Source of the DNA: Leptospiraceae bacterium
GTDB lineage: Bacteria; Spirochaetota; Leptospiria; Leptospirales; Leptospiraceae
Assembly: GCA_016711485.1 (NCBI GenBank)
Contig: JADJSX010000009.1
Span: forward strand, 248,001 to 312,000
Direction of reading: 5' to 3'
DNA: 64,000 nt
The notes below the pieces were generated by a model, which made no database searches, was not told where the DNA came from, and saw only the letters and a list, made by a program, of their open reading frames with translations. Position numbers and translations under genes: made by a program. Shown here piece by piece: positions 42,528 through 50,994 of the stretch; position 1 is the stretch's first letter, and each line of letters begins with the position of its first letter.

Positions 42528-42992
42528 ATGAAGTTAATCTATTTTTTTCTTATCCTAGGGTTTACGTCTATCAACGTATACTCTAAAGATAATTGTTTAA
42601 AGTTAAGTAATAAAGAATGTAAAAAAGATAATAAATGCAGATGGTCAAAACCAAATAAATCTTGTATTTCCAATTATACAGCGTCGAACTCGACAAAGCC
42701 AACAGACCTATATAGCACAAAAGGAGGAACAAATACAGATAGTCGCATAAAATGCGATACTTTCACAAGTAACGATGATTGCTCCAAAAGATTTTATTGT
42801 TTGTGGGTAGAGTCACTTAATAAATGTAATGTAAATCCGAATCAACCGATTGAACAATCAAGTTCATCGCACCAAACGTTCACAGAAGAAGATTTAATGG
42901 GACCTTCGAAAAATGCAGAATCAACTCAAAAGAAAACAGAGAAAACAATGGAACAACCCAAAAATCCGAATTCGAAAAAAGAAGAAAAATGA
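42528..42992 (+). CDS. Secreted Cys-rich repeat protein
   Basis: 154 aa. Signal peptide (MKLIYFFLILGFTSINVYSK). Two copies of a Cys module: C-LKLSNKEC-KKDNKC-RW...C at about 23-46 and C-DTFTSNDDC-SKRFYC-LW...C at about 75-100, each with four cysteines and a Trp, suggesting two disulphide-bonded mini-domains. Lys/Ser/Glu-rich tail. Strong promoter and ribosome site. Function unknown; surface or periplasmic. Confidence 0.75.
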   Translation: MKLIYFFLILGFTSINVYSKDNCLKLSNKECKKDNKCRWSKPNKSCISNYTASNSTKPTDLYSTKGGTNTDSRIKCDTFTSNDDCSKRFYCLWVESLNKCNVNPNQPIEQSSSSHQTFTEEDLMGPSKNAESTQKKTEKTMEQPKNPNSKKEEK

Positions 42993-43140
42993 TTCAATTA
43001 TAAAATATTTCAAAAAATCCAACCTTTTATAAAAAATTTAGTTTTTTAAAATATGAGCTAATACAAAAAATAAAACAAATAATTCTAAATTTTACGCCGT
43101 TTAATAAAAAAACATATTTATGAAAGTGGCGTAATCTATT

Positions 43141-43210
43141 TTTTCTTTAAGATTTTAATTTGTGGAGTTAGGAAAAGATTTTGAAAGAAGTTGAATGCGA
43201 ATTTTCATCT
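43141..43210 (+). repeat. Dispersed intergenic repeat, TTTAAG-TTTTAATTTGTG type, copy 2
   Basis: TTTCTTTAAGATTTTAATTT-GTGGAGTTAG, then GAAGTTGAATGCGAATTTT; see 33961-34030. Confidence 0.6.
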
Positions 43211-43218
43211 TAAACGTT

Positions 43219-43419
43219 TTAAAGAAAACTTCTTCTGAATTTTTTTCTAATCAAAGTTTTGCTAACCTTAGTTTGGCTAAGTCTTGTTAAGCGAAACCAT
43301 TCATCTTCATCCCTTCCTAAACCCATTGTGCTTTCTGGATCTGAATAAAAATGATGACCATCTTCAAAATACTGTTTACATTGTGGACATTGCAATAATC
43401 TATATTTGGAAAGTTGCAT
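43219..43419 (-). CDS. Small CxxC protein (66 aa)
   Basis: Contains LLQCPQCKQYFEDGHHFYSD and GRDEDEWFRLTRLS, which together resemble short bacterial proteins of the pattern CPxCGxYY...EDxxxLTRL. CGGAG sits six bases ahead of the ATG. Only one CxxC is present, so zinc binding would need a partner. Function unknown. Confidence 0.5.
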   Translation of the reverse strand: MQLSKYRLLQCPQCKQYFEDGHHFYSDPESTMGLGRDEDEWFRLTRLSQTKVSKTLIRKKFRRSFL

Positions 43420-43587
43420 CGATTCTCCGCGATAGTATTCCTCACTCCCTTTTAAGCTCGATAATCTTTTTTTATATACCCTTCGCCAAAAGTAATTTCC
43501 CGTTTTGTAAAAAATAGGGTATTCCCAAACGCCAAAAATATGGTTGTTCTAAAAACGAATGGGTAGTTTCTTTTGGTTTGGTATAGG

Positions 43588-43616
43588 ATGCAAATTAGGC
43601 GATAGCCGCAAGAAAG
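43588..43616 (+). repeat. Dispersed intergenic repeat, GTTGAATGCAAAT type, copy 3
   Basis: ATGCAAATTAGGCGATAGCC followed by GCAAGAAAG; see 33152-33194. Confidence 0.65.
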
Positions 43617-43689
43617 AAAATATTTAATTCTTGTATTTGGAATAGGAAATAAAAGAAAATACAATTTATAAACGGGAGAGTGATCAATT

Positions 43690-45897
43690 ATGCCAAACGA
43701 TATTTTAGTTTCTTCCCGCAATCTTAAATGGCGGTATCGAATCACCTTATTTTTAAGTGGGGGAATCCTCCTTTTAACAATTCTAGTTTCCTTTGTATTT
43801 GCATTGCATGCCGAAAAAATAAACCTGTATACAGAAATGTTAGCCCGCGGTCAGCAGATCCAAGGTGCGCTAAACAAAAAAGTTGATTTGGCACAAGGGC
43901 ATATTGTAGGAATGCGGCGCACAGTAGAAAAACATTTACAATATCCAAACCTGTCTTCAGACAAAACCTACGCTTATTTAAAAAAAAACGCTCGTTTGGC
44001 TCCAAGTGAAGCGCCTTGGGAAACACTTCCGGAAACATTACAAAATGAAGTCGGTTCATTACAAATCAATCCTTCCATGAAGGTATCAGAAAAAATTTTC
44101 CAAAGAGATATAAGTGCGGTATTGGCAATGTTACCCGCAGTTGTTTCCAAACATAAATATCGCAGTATTTTTCAATGGAGTTATTACTATGATGCAAATA
44201 AAGCTTGGTTTTTACTTTTCCCAAGAATCTCCCGAGCAGAGTTTTTAACAGTTACGGGCAAAAATAATATGAGTTCTGCTATTGATTTTTATTTTGATGC
44301 AGATGGAACACTTCCTGTTGTCTCTGTTGGACCGAATAAAAATCCTTCTAGATCGCATATATGGACTCCACCTTATACAGATGCAGGTGGAAAAGGCAGA
44401 ATGGTTTCACTGCTTGCACCAGTATACCTAGGAGAAGAATACGTAGGAGCTGTGGGGACTGACGTTACATTGAGTATTTTGGATTCTACCTTTCGGGAAA
44501 TTCCACCTCTTCTAGGAAGAGCGATTGTTGTGGATAACAATCATATACTACTTGCTGAAAGTCATAATATACTTATTGAAAGTAAAGAAAATGTAAAGTT
44601 AAATATGATTATTCCTTCCCTAACAGTTGATGCATTACAAAAAATGGATGAGGGAAAAATTATTGAATTAGAGAATAATCTTTTTATAACTTATTCCTTA
44701 ACTGGAACAACCTGGAAACTTTTGATTCAAGTTCCACAGGAAGAAATCAATATGCGGTTAATTGGAATTTTGCGACCATTTCTTTTACTCGCATTTGGAT
44801 TGTTTTTTTCATTGTTCTTACTTGCTTGGATACAAAATCGTCGATTTACCCAACCGGCACTTAGTCTTGCTGAGTTTGTAGATAGGGTTAGCACTAATCC
44901 TAATTCTGAATTTCCGAAGGTTCCAAGAGTTTGGAGACATTGGTTTGAAAGAGTTGCAAAAACTGCCATTGAGCGTCAAAACTATCTAGACGTAATTCTA
45001 AAACATGCAAGTGAACTAGAGAACAAAGTAGCAGAAAGAACCATTCAATTAAAAGAAGCAAATACCGAATTAAAGCAAACTTTAACAGAAGTTCAAACTT
45101 TAAAATTACAACAAGATGGCGACTATTACTTAATGTCTCTTTTAATTAGACCCTTAGTTGAAATTCAATATGAAAGTAGTAAAGTCAAACTAGATTTTTT
45201 TATTCGCCAAAAAAAGAAATTTGTATTTCGTAACGATTTAATGGACATAGGTGGAGACAGCAATGTTTGTCATTCAATAAAACTAGGCGGAAAGAATTTT
45301 CTAATATTTATCAACGCAGACTCAATGGGTAAGTCGTTACAAGGAGCTGGAGGAGTATTGGTATTTGCCTCTGTATTCAAATCCATTATTGAACGCACCA
45401 AAACAGAGAATAAAACTACTAACCCGAAGAAGTGGCTCTTGAATTTATTTTTAGAAATACATAAAGTTTTTGAATCTTTTCAGGGAACCATGCTTATCTC
45501 TGGAATTTTTTGTTTACTAGAAGAAGAAACAGGATTATTGTATTACATTCTTTCCGATCATCCTCCCATTGTTTTATATAAAGATAGAAAAGCAAAATTT
45601 TTAGAGACTAATTACACTTATCCTAAATTGGGACTCTGGATTTTAAACAATGTAAAAGTGAAAGTTGAAACCTATCGTTTAAAAATTGGAGATTGTTTGA
45701 TTCTCGGCTCTGATGGAAGGGATGACATTTCACTGGGAAAGGATGCAAATAATTATCCCATAATTAATCAGGACGGAAATACATTTCTCCGTCATGTAGA
45801 AAATGCTCAAGGTGAATTGCCTGGAATTTACAAAGAAATACTCAAGATGGGAGAACAATATGATGATATTTCGATGATTCGAATGGAACGAATCTAA
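43690..45897 (+). CDS. Cache-domain SpoIIE family serine phosphatase
   Basis: 735 aa. Membrane span about 18-38, a large exported Cache-type sensor to about 355 (WTPPYTDAGGKGRMVSLLAP, GEEYVGAVGTDVTLSILD), second span about 357-380, helical linker and coiled coil (ELENKVAERTIQLKEANTEL), then a SpoIIE/PP2C domain: DIGGDSNVCHSI, INADSMGKSLQGAGG, LYYILSDHPPIVLY, LGSDGRDDI with metal-binding Asp residues. It would couple an external ligand to dephosphorylation of an anti-anti-sigma or similar partner. Convergent with the 947-aa coiled-coil gene, which carries a relative of the ATPase partner domain. Confidence 0.9.
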   Translation: MPNDILVSSRNLKWRYRITLFLSGGILLLTILVSFVFALHAEKINLYTEMLARGQQIQGALNKKVDLAQGHIVGMRRTVEKHLQYPNLSSDKTYAYLKKNARLAPSEAPWETLPETLQNEVGSLQINPSMKVSEKIFQRDISAVLAMLPAVVSKHKYRSIFQWSYYYDANKAWFLLFPRISRAEFLTVTGKNNMSSAIDFYFDADGTLPVVSVGPNKNPSRSHIWTPPYTDAGGKGRMVSLLAPVYLGEEYVGAVGTDVTLSILDSTFREIPPLLGRAIVVDNNHILLAESHNILIESKENVKLNMIIPSLTVDALQKMDEGKIIELENNLFITYSLTGTTWKLLIQVPQEEINMRLIGILRPFLLLAFGLFFSLFLLAWIQNRRFTQPALSLAEFVDRVSTNPNSEFPKVPRVWRHWFERVAKTAIERQNYLDVILKHASELENKVAERTIQLKEANTELKQTLTEVQTLKLQQDGDYYLMSLLIRPLVEIQYESSKVKLDFFIRQKKKFVFRNDLMDIGGDSNVCHSIKLGGKNFLIFINADSMGKSLQGAGGVLVFASVFKSIIERTKTENKTTNPKKWLLNLFLEIHKVFESFQGTMLISGIFCLLEEETGLLYYILSDHPPIVLYKDRKAKFLETNYTYPKLGLWILNNVKVKVETYRLKIGDCLILGSDGRDDISLGKDANNYPIINQDGNTFLRHVENAQGELPGIYKEILKMGEQYDDISMIRMERI

Positions 45898-45934
45898 ATA
45901 TTTGTAAGTGAGAAATTACCCAATTACAAATATT
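45897..45934. terminator. Hairpin between convergent genes
   Basis: AATATTTGTAA (45897-45907) pairs with TTACAAATATT (45924-45934), loop 16. It lies between the two convergent genes and could serve both, though the AT-rich stem is weak. Confidence 0.5.
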
Positions 45935-45997
45935 GTAGGAATTAAGCTGTTTTTCACGAAGGAAAAATTTTAGACAAGATTATTTGTAACAGACATT

Positions 45998-48841
45998 CTA
46001 AACTATAGGAAGATTTTTTTTACGTCTAACTTTTGCTTTTTTACGTTTGGTTGACTGCATGGTTAAATTCATTTGTGAAATTTTATTCTCTGCTTGCATA
46101 AGTAGATTTTCTATATGAGATTTCACATCCTCTAACCTAGATTCCATTGTAGTGATTTGTTTGTGGCGTGCGGATAAATCAATCATCATTCTTTCGATAT
46201 TATTGTATTTTGATTCCATGATTTTTATGTCTGCACTTCTACTATTAATTAGGTCAACCTTTTGATCTACATCATTTACAAAATGATTTAAATCTCTTCT
46301 TTTAGTTTCTAGTGCAAAAACCTCTCGATTGAATTTTGATAATTGTTCATCAACTAATTTTGCTTTTTTTACTTGTTCAGTTAAAGAGCCGGAGATAATA
46401 TTGAGTTTCCGCTCGAAGCCAGAAATCTCAATTAATTTTTCCTTCATTTCATCTCCGAATTTCTCCATTAGTTTTATCTTAGAATCAATACTTTGAACAA
46501 CGTCTCCTTTCTTTGTTAAATAATCTGCTTTTTCAAAATCTAAACGTTTTAATTCATCTTCAGTATTTCGAATGCTAGATTCAAAGATTTTAATATTATT
46601 TACGAATTGATTAATTTTTTCTTCTTTCTCTTGGATCAATTCAATGTTAGAAGACATTCTCCAAAATGCTTCGTCAGATAATTTTGCAAAACTATCCATT
46701 ACTTCTTTATTCGTTCGAAATTTTTGTACAGTTTGTATTTCTTCTTTAATGTTTCTGAGTGAATTCTCTAGAGATAATTTTTCCGTATTAATTTCCATTA
46801 ATATATCATTCTTTCTGATTTCAGCGAGGTTTAATTCGCTATCCAATTCTAATTTTATATTATCCTTAAATTTAGAAATTTCTTGATTCGTTGTAAAAAT
46901 AAAATCGTTTCCGGATTTTGTTAATTGTTCAATATGTTCGTTTACTTGTTCTTTTATGCTATTAGATTTATTTTCAATTCTTACATCTAATTTTGATACT
47001 TCTTGCCAAGTAGAATCAATCAGCTCAGAGCTTGAAGTATTCATTTCTTCTAAAAGTCGATTTACTTTGTTCTTTAAAATTTCAGACTGACTTTCTATTT
47101 TGGAATCAAATTTAGAAATTTCTTCCCTTGCGGATTCAATTGTATTCTGGCTTGATTTAGTAATTTCTTCTAAGTGTTCTTTTACTTGTTCTTTTAAACT
47201 AATTGATTTTTGAGTAAGGATTGAATTTAAATCAAATACTTCCACTTTCGTAGAAGAAATAACTTCATGGCTCGAATCTACTATTTCCTTCAAATACTGG
47301 TTCACTTGTTCTTTTAATTGATTCGATTTTTCTGCAAGGATCGAATCAAATTGAGATATTTCCTCTCTGCTTGACTCAATTGCATTTTTATTCGCCTTTG
47401 TTATTTCTTCTAAATGATCTTTTACTTGGTCTTTTAAACTAACTGACTTATTTTCAATGATCGAATCTAACTGAAATATTTCTTCTTTAGTAGATTCAAT
47501 TAATTCATTGCTAGACTTACTCATTTCCTCTAGATGTCTTTTAACTTGGTTCTTTAAAATATTGGACTTAGTCTCGAAAATTGAATCTAATTTGGATATT
47601 TCTTGTTCGGTCGATTCAAGAAGCTGAATCGTCGATTGATTCAATTGATCCAATAGTTCATTTACTTGACCATTAAGAATTACTGTTTGATTTTCAATCC
47701 TTAAATCTAAACTAGCATTTAGGTTTTCGATTTTTTTCTTATGTTTATCAATTTGTTGATTCGTTTGTTTTTCAATTTCAAAATCACGACTTTCTATAAA
47801 TGATTCAATTTGATTTTTATTTAAGTCATACACTTCTTTTCCAATTTTTTGAATTTGCCCAATAAATTCAGTGGACTCCGTTTTTGCTTGTTGTAATTTA
47901 TTTTCAATAGTCTTAAAAACGTTTTCTCCATAATTAGCGAGTAATAGTTGTTGTTCTTTATAAAACTGTGAATCTAAACTATTGATTCTATTTAACTGAT
48001 TTAAAAAATCACCCTTTCCTCTTATACTCGTTGCAAAATCTCTAGAAATAGTTTGATAGGTTTTTTCCTCTTTTTGTTTTCCGTCAATTACTTCTTTTAA
48101 CTTTTCTCTATAGTTCAAATCTAGTGCATCAATTTCTTGACCAAACGTATCTTTGTTAAAAATATCTTTTTCTTTTAGAACAATGTCTAATTTTATTAAT
48201 GTTTCATTTGTTTCAGGATTTGATGACTGGCTTAGTATCTGCTGATTGGATTTATACTGATTTAAAGAAACGACTTTTTTAGAATCCCTAGAATCTTTAG
48301 AGTTTGAATTTATATCTTTTGGAACAGGTTTAATGGATAAATAACGCGGTTTTTCAATATCTAATTTTAGGTTTTGCTCATATTCATGCGGAAGTAATAA
48401 AAAAGGACTTTTTACGGTTATAGAAAATCCATCTGTATTGTAATTAAAGGTAATATTCACTGATAACTTTTGTTTCATTAATTCGTCTTTGAATTTAGGA
48501 AAATTATTTTCAGATAAATTTTTACCAATTTTTTCCATTCCGATCGCATAATCTTTTGGATTGGCAATATCAAGTCCCATACGAGTAAAAAGAACTCTTT
48601 TAATATTTGCTTTCATTGCATTCACAACTAAACTCTTAACAGAATTATAACAAACTTCCATCGACTCAGACTTATTGTATTTTTCCAGGATGAGCCTAAG
48701 AGTAAACCAGAGAAAATCTTGAGTCGATTGATTTAGAGAATACGCTTTTATCGTGATTGGTTTGTTGTTATTAACAGCCGCAAGTATAAGATCTGTATTG
48801 ATTTCTTTTTTCGTTTTAACTTCTTGAATTGCTGCATTCAT
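45998..48841 (-). CDS. Partial GHKL-like domain fused to a long repetitive coiled coil
   Basis: 947 aa. Residues 1-165 align by eye with the ATPase at 52931-53710 (SMEVCYNSVKSLVVNAMKAN against LMEISYSSAKELVINATKAN; DIANPKDYAIGMEKIG against DINNPEDYEKGINDF). The N-box-like part is kept, but the Glu of ELVIN is replaced and the glycine-rich G box is absent, so ATP hydrolysis is unlikely. Residues 250-930 are coiled coil with about seven ~40-residue repeats (LKEQVKEHLEEITKSSQ, EEISKFDSKIE patterns). Ends in a basic tail KRKKAKVRRKKNLPIV. Overall reminiscent of the spirochaetal SpiroCoCo proteins, but that name is not verified. Probably structural or scaffolding. Confidence 0.75.
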   Translation of the reverse strand: MNAAIQEVKTKKEINTDLILAAVNNNKPITIKAYSLNQSTQDFLWFTLRLILEKYNKSESMEVCYNSVKSLVVNAMKANIKRVLFTRMGLDIANPKDYAIGMEKIGKNLSENNFPKFKDELMKQKLSVNITFNYNTDGFSITVKSPFLLLPHEYEQNLKLDIEKPRYLSIKPVPKDINSNSKDSRDSKKVVSLNQYKSNQQILSQSSNPETNETLIKLDIVLKEKDIFNKDTFGQEIDALDLNYREKLKEVIDGKQKEEKTYQTISRDFATSIRGKGDFLNQLNRINSLDSQFYKEQQLLLANYGENVFKTIENKLQQAKTESTEFIGQIQKIGKEVYDLNKNQIESFIESRDFEIEKQTNQQIDKHKKKIENLNASLDLRIENQTVILNGQVNELLDQLNQSTIQLLESTEQEISKLDSIFETKSNILKNQVKRHLEEMSKSSNELIESTKEEIFQLDSIIENKSVSLKDQVKDHLEEITKANKNAIESSREEISQFDSILAEKSNQLKEQVNQYLKEIVDSSHEVISSTKVEVFDLNSILTQKSISLKEQVKEHLEEITKSSQNTIESAREEISKFDSKIESQSEILKNKVNRLLEEMNTSSSELIDSTWQEVSKLDVRIENKSNSIKEQVNEHIEQLTKSGNDFIFTTNQEISKFKDNIKLELDSELNLAEIRKNDILMEINTEKLSLENSLRNIKEEIQTVQKFRTNKEVMDSFAKLSDEAFWRMSSNIELIQEKEEKINQFVNNIKIFESSIRNTEDELKRLDFEKADYLTKKGDVVQSIDSKIKLMEKFGDEMKEKLIEISGFERKLNIISGSLTEQVKKAKLVDEQLSKFNREVFALETKRRDLNHFVNDVDQKVDLINSRSADIKIMESKYNNIERMMIDLSARHKQITTMESRLEDVKSHIENLLMQAENKISQMNLTMQSTKRKKAKVRRKKNLPIV

Positions 48842-49191
48842 TAGACATAAACCTCTAAATTTTTGGTATTGCTAGATGGAAACTATCTTTATGTTTATCG
48901 ACATAAACTCCAATTTGTCTCATAAGGATTTTTTGGAAAAAAAAGGGCAATTACTTTAGGCGAAAGGTATTAGTGCAACTTTGTAAAGTTGGCTTAAACT
49001 TAATTCTATCTAGGCTTTTTGTACAATAGTTTTTCTAAAATACTCATATAGAAGATCAGTCAGATCTTTTTCTGATTTTTCAAATGCAAAAAGGCCTGAA
49101 TGGAGTATTAATTTTGATTCGGAATTTATTGTATTTTCAAAGAATTTAAAAACAAGGCTTACAAAAAAGATTAGAAATGAAATAATACAAA
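48842..49191. other. Intergenic region
   Basis: About 350 bases. On the minus strand an open frame without start (SESKLILHSGLFAFEKSEKD, ending VQKA at about 49010) could be a gene remnant. A TTAGTGCAACTTTGTAAAG stretch near 48971 resembles the left end of the IS701 element (a handful of mismatches) and may be an old IS scar. Confidence 0.35.
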
Positions 49192-50133
49192 TTATTCATA
49201 AACTTGGTCAATTCCTTCCATTTGAATATTCAAACCTAACTTTTTCATGGTTGTTTTATTTACCGTAAGAAAGGTCCCAATTATAGGCGAAATTCCAACT
49301 TGGGAGGGCTTTTGATTATCTTCCAAAATTTGTTGAGATTTAATTGCCAACTGAGATCCGATGGTTGAGTAATTTGGAGACGTACTAAACAAAGCCCCTG
49401 CTTTTACGAACTGCTCCGAATATACAATAAAGCTTTTTTTATCAGAGATAGTATTATCGACTAAATATAAAAAACTTTCTTCTGTAATTATTTTTGGATC
49501 AGGAACCATCCAAAGTGCTTGAATGTATTTTTTTATGGAAGTGTATTTGGCAGGAACTTCGTCAGGATTATTAGTTTCAGAAATAGAAAGATTGATATTC
49601 GCATTTTTTAGCCTCTCCTTATTTTCACGTAATCCGGCAGCACGTTCTCTACTTGAAATTACTCCAAAATTATTGACCTCTCCAAAATGATTCTTGAAGT
49701 TATAAAAAACCATTTCAGGCGGTATATCAAGAGAAACCCCTGCAATATTTTCATATTTTTCTAATTGGAATTTTTTATAATCCAAGACCATCGCGAATAA
49801 TATAGGAATCTGTGTAATTTTCCCAACAACACTCTCCAAAGACTTAGATCCAATACAAAGAATTAAATCCGGTTTCAGATTCTTTATTTTTTCTGGTAAC
49901 TTATCTGCATCTTCGTAATTTCCATCTAAATTTAATGTCAAAAACTGGTAGTTATTCTTTCCCTCTTCCATAAATGAATTTTTTACAACTTCAAAACTAG
50001 AAATTTGTTCAGAGATTAAAATAAATACTTTTTTATTTCCAGGTTGGAATTTCATTTCATCCATTTTGCGAATGGGTGATTGACAATTTAAAATCAAAAT
50101 TAATAAAAAAAGATATATATATTGTAACCTCAT
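49192..50133 (-). CDS. ABC-type substrate-binding lipoprotein (ABC_sub_bind family)
   Basis: 313 aa from ATG 50133: MRLQYIYLFLLILILNCQSP is a lipoprotein signal with Cys at 17. Body matches the TrpX/ABC_sub_bind type of periplasmic binding protein: LKPDLILCIGSKSLESVVGK, IPILFAMVLDY, GVSLDIPPEMVFYNF, FFIVYSEQFVKAGALFS-like hinge. The start was chosen because it directly follows the upstream stop (CCATAATATG) and gives a proper lipobox; a longer frame exists. No transporter genes are adjacent, so it may deliver ligand to the neighbouring sensor rather than to a permease (inference). Confidence 0.8.
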   Translation of the reverse strand: MRLQYIYLFLLILILNCQSPIRKMDEMKFQPGNKKVFILISEQISSFEVVKNSFMEEGKNNYQFLTLNLDGNYEDADKLPEKIKNLKPDLILCIGSKSLESVVGKITQIPILFAMVLDYKKFQLEKYENIAGVSLDIPPEMVFYNFKNHFGEVNNFGVISSRERAAGLRENKERLKNANINLSISETNNPDEVPAKYTSIKKYIQALWMVPDPKIITEESFLYLVDNTISDKKSFIVYSEQFVKAGALFSTSPNYSTIGSQLAIKSQQILEDNQKPSQVGISPIIGTFLTVNKTTMKKLGLNIQMEGIDQVYE

Positions 50134-50134
50134 A

Positions 50135-50911
50135 TTATGGTAAACCACCCAAAGTCTTTTTATTGTCGGAAATATCATCAAAATTCATAATGTGGATAAA
50201 ACTAGAACCATTCGCATCACTTTTTATCTTCTTCATTGACTCGGTTAATTTATTTAATAAATCTTTATTCGTAGTAAATTTAGTAGATACCCCTATGGGT
50301 AAGTATATACTTTTAGTTGTGAAAACTGCGTTTATGTTTTGAGAATCTGTCGGATCTATTTTTTTAAAAGATTCAATACTATTTTCAGCCACAAGGGCCG
50401 CATCAGCTTGTTTAAATTTTAAAGCCATCAGTGCATCCATATCCTTGGGGACAGTCAATATTTTCCAATTTTTTTCTCCACCGGTAAGTTCTTTTGTAAC
50501 ATCCTTAGGTAATGCAGAGGCCACAACTTTTTTATCCAGGTCGTCTATTGATTTAATTTCTGGATTCATAGTAATTATTTTTTTAAAATAAAAATGATTT
50601 TCCTTAGATAAAAAAATAAAGTAGGGTTTCAATACTAGACTCGTTTTTTGTCTCGTATAATACAAAGATTGCACAATCATAAATTGCGGTTTTAAGCGCT
50701 CCATTTCAGTCAATAAAATTTGTTCACTTGCAATAACCCAAAAATTAATTTCAGGAGAAATGGATTGAAAGTATTTATTTCCTTCTGATTGCAAACTTGT
50801 AATATTTCTCAAATTTCCATCTGGATCAAAATAAATGATATTAAACTCTTCCGCATACATGGGAAAACTTAATACTAGAGTAAGGAAAATGATTTTCAAA
50901 AGCTTTTTCAA
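50135..50911 (-). CDS. PhnD-like periplasmic binding protein
   Basis: 258 aa with signal peptide MKKLLKIIFLTLVLSFPMYA. Type 2 periplasmic-binding fold of phosphonate/phosphate kind: EMERLKPQFMIVQSLYY, SIDDLDKKVVASALPKDVTK, MALKFKQADAALVAENSIES. It ends one base before the next gene's ATG, so both binding proteins are made together, and it is divergent from the SpoIIE phosphatase at 50995. Ligand unknown. Confidence 0.8.
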   Translation of the reverse strand: MKKLLKIIFLTLVLSFPMYAEEFNIIYFDPDGNLRNITSLQSEGNKYFQSISPEINFWVIASEQILLTEMERLKPQFMIVQSLYYTRQKTSLVLKPYFIFLSKENHFYFKKIITMNPEIKSIDDLDKKVVASALPKDVTKELTGGEKNWKILTVPKDMDALMALKFKQADAALVAENSIESFKKIDPTDSQNINAVFTTKSIYLPIGVSTKFTTNKDLLNKLTESMKKIKSDANGSSFIHIMNFDDISDNKKTLGGLP

Positions 50912-50994
50912 TTTTTTTCTTTTCTTATGATTTTATTATCAATAAAAATAAATTTAAAGGCTTAACGCAAGGAAAAAATCCTTGTCATTAAATA

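Noticed and set aside
45998..48841. Firm assignment to the SpiroCoCo family
   Set aside because: The long repetitive coiled coil is similar in style, but coiled coils mislead by composition and no profile search could be run.
48971..48990. Additional IS701 copy (end-like sequence), with a second end-like sequence near 54200
   Set aside because: Each matches an IS end over about 20 bases with several mismatches, lacks a paired end or transposase, and each can form its own small palindrome; chance or old scars are equally likely.
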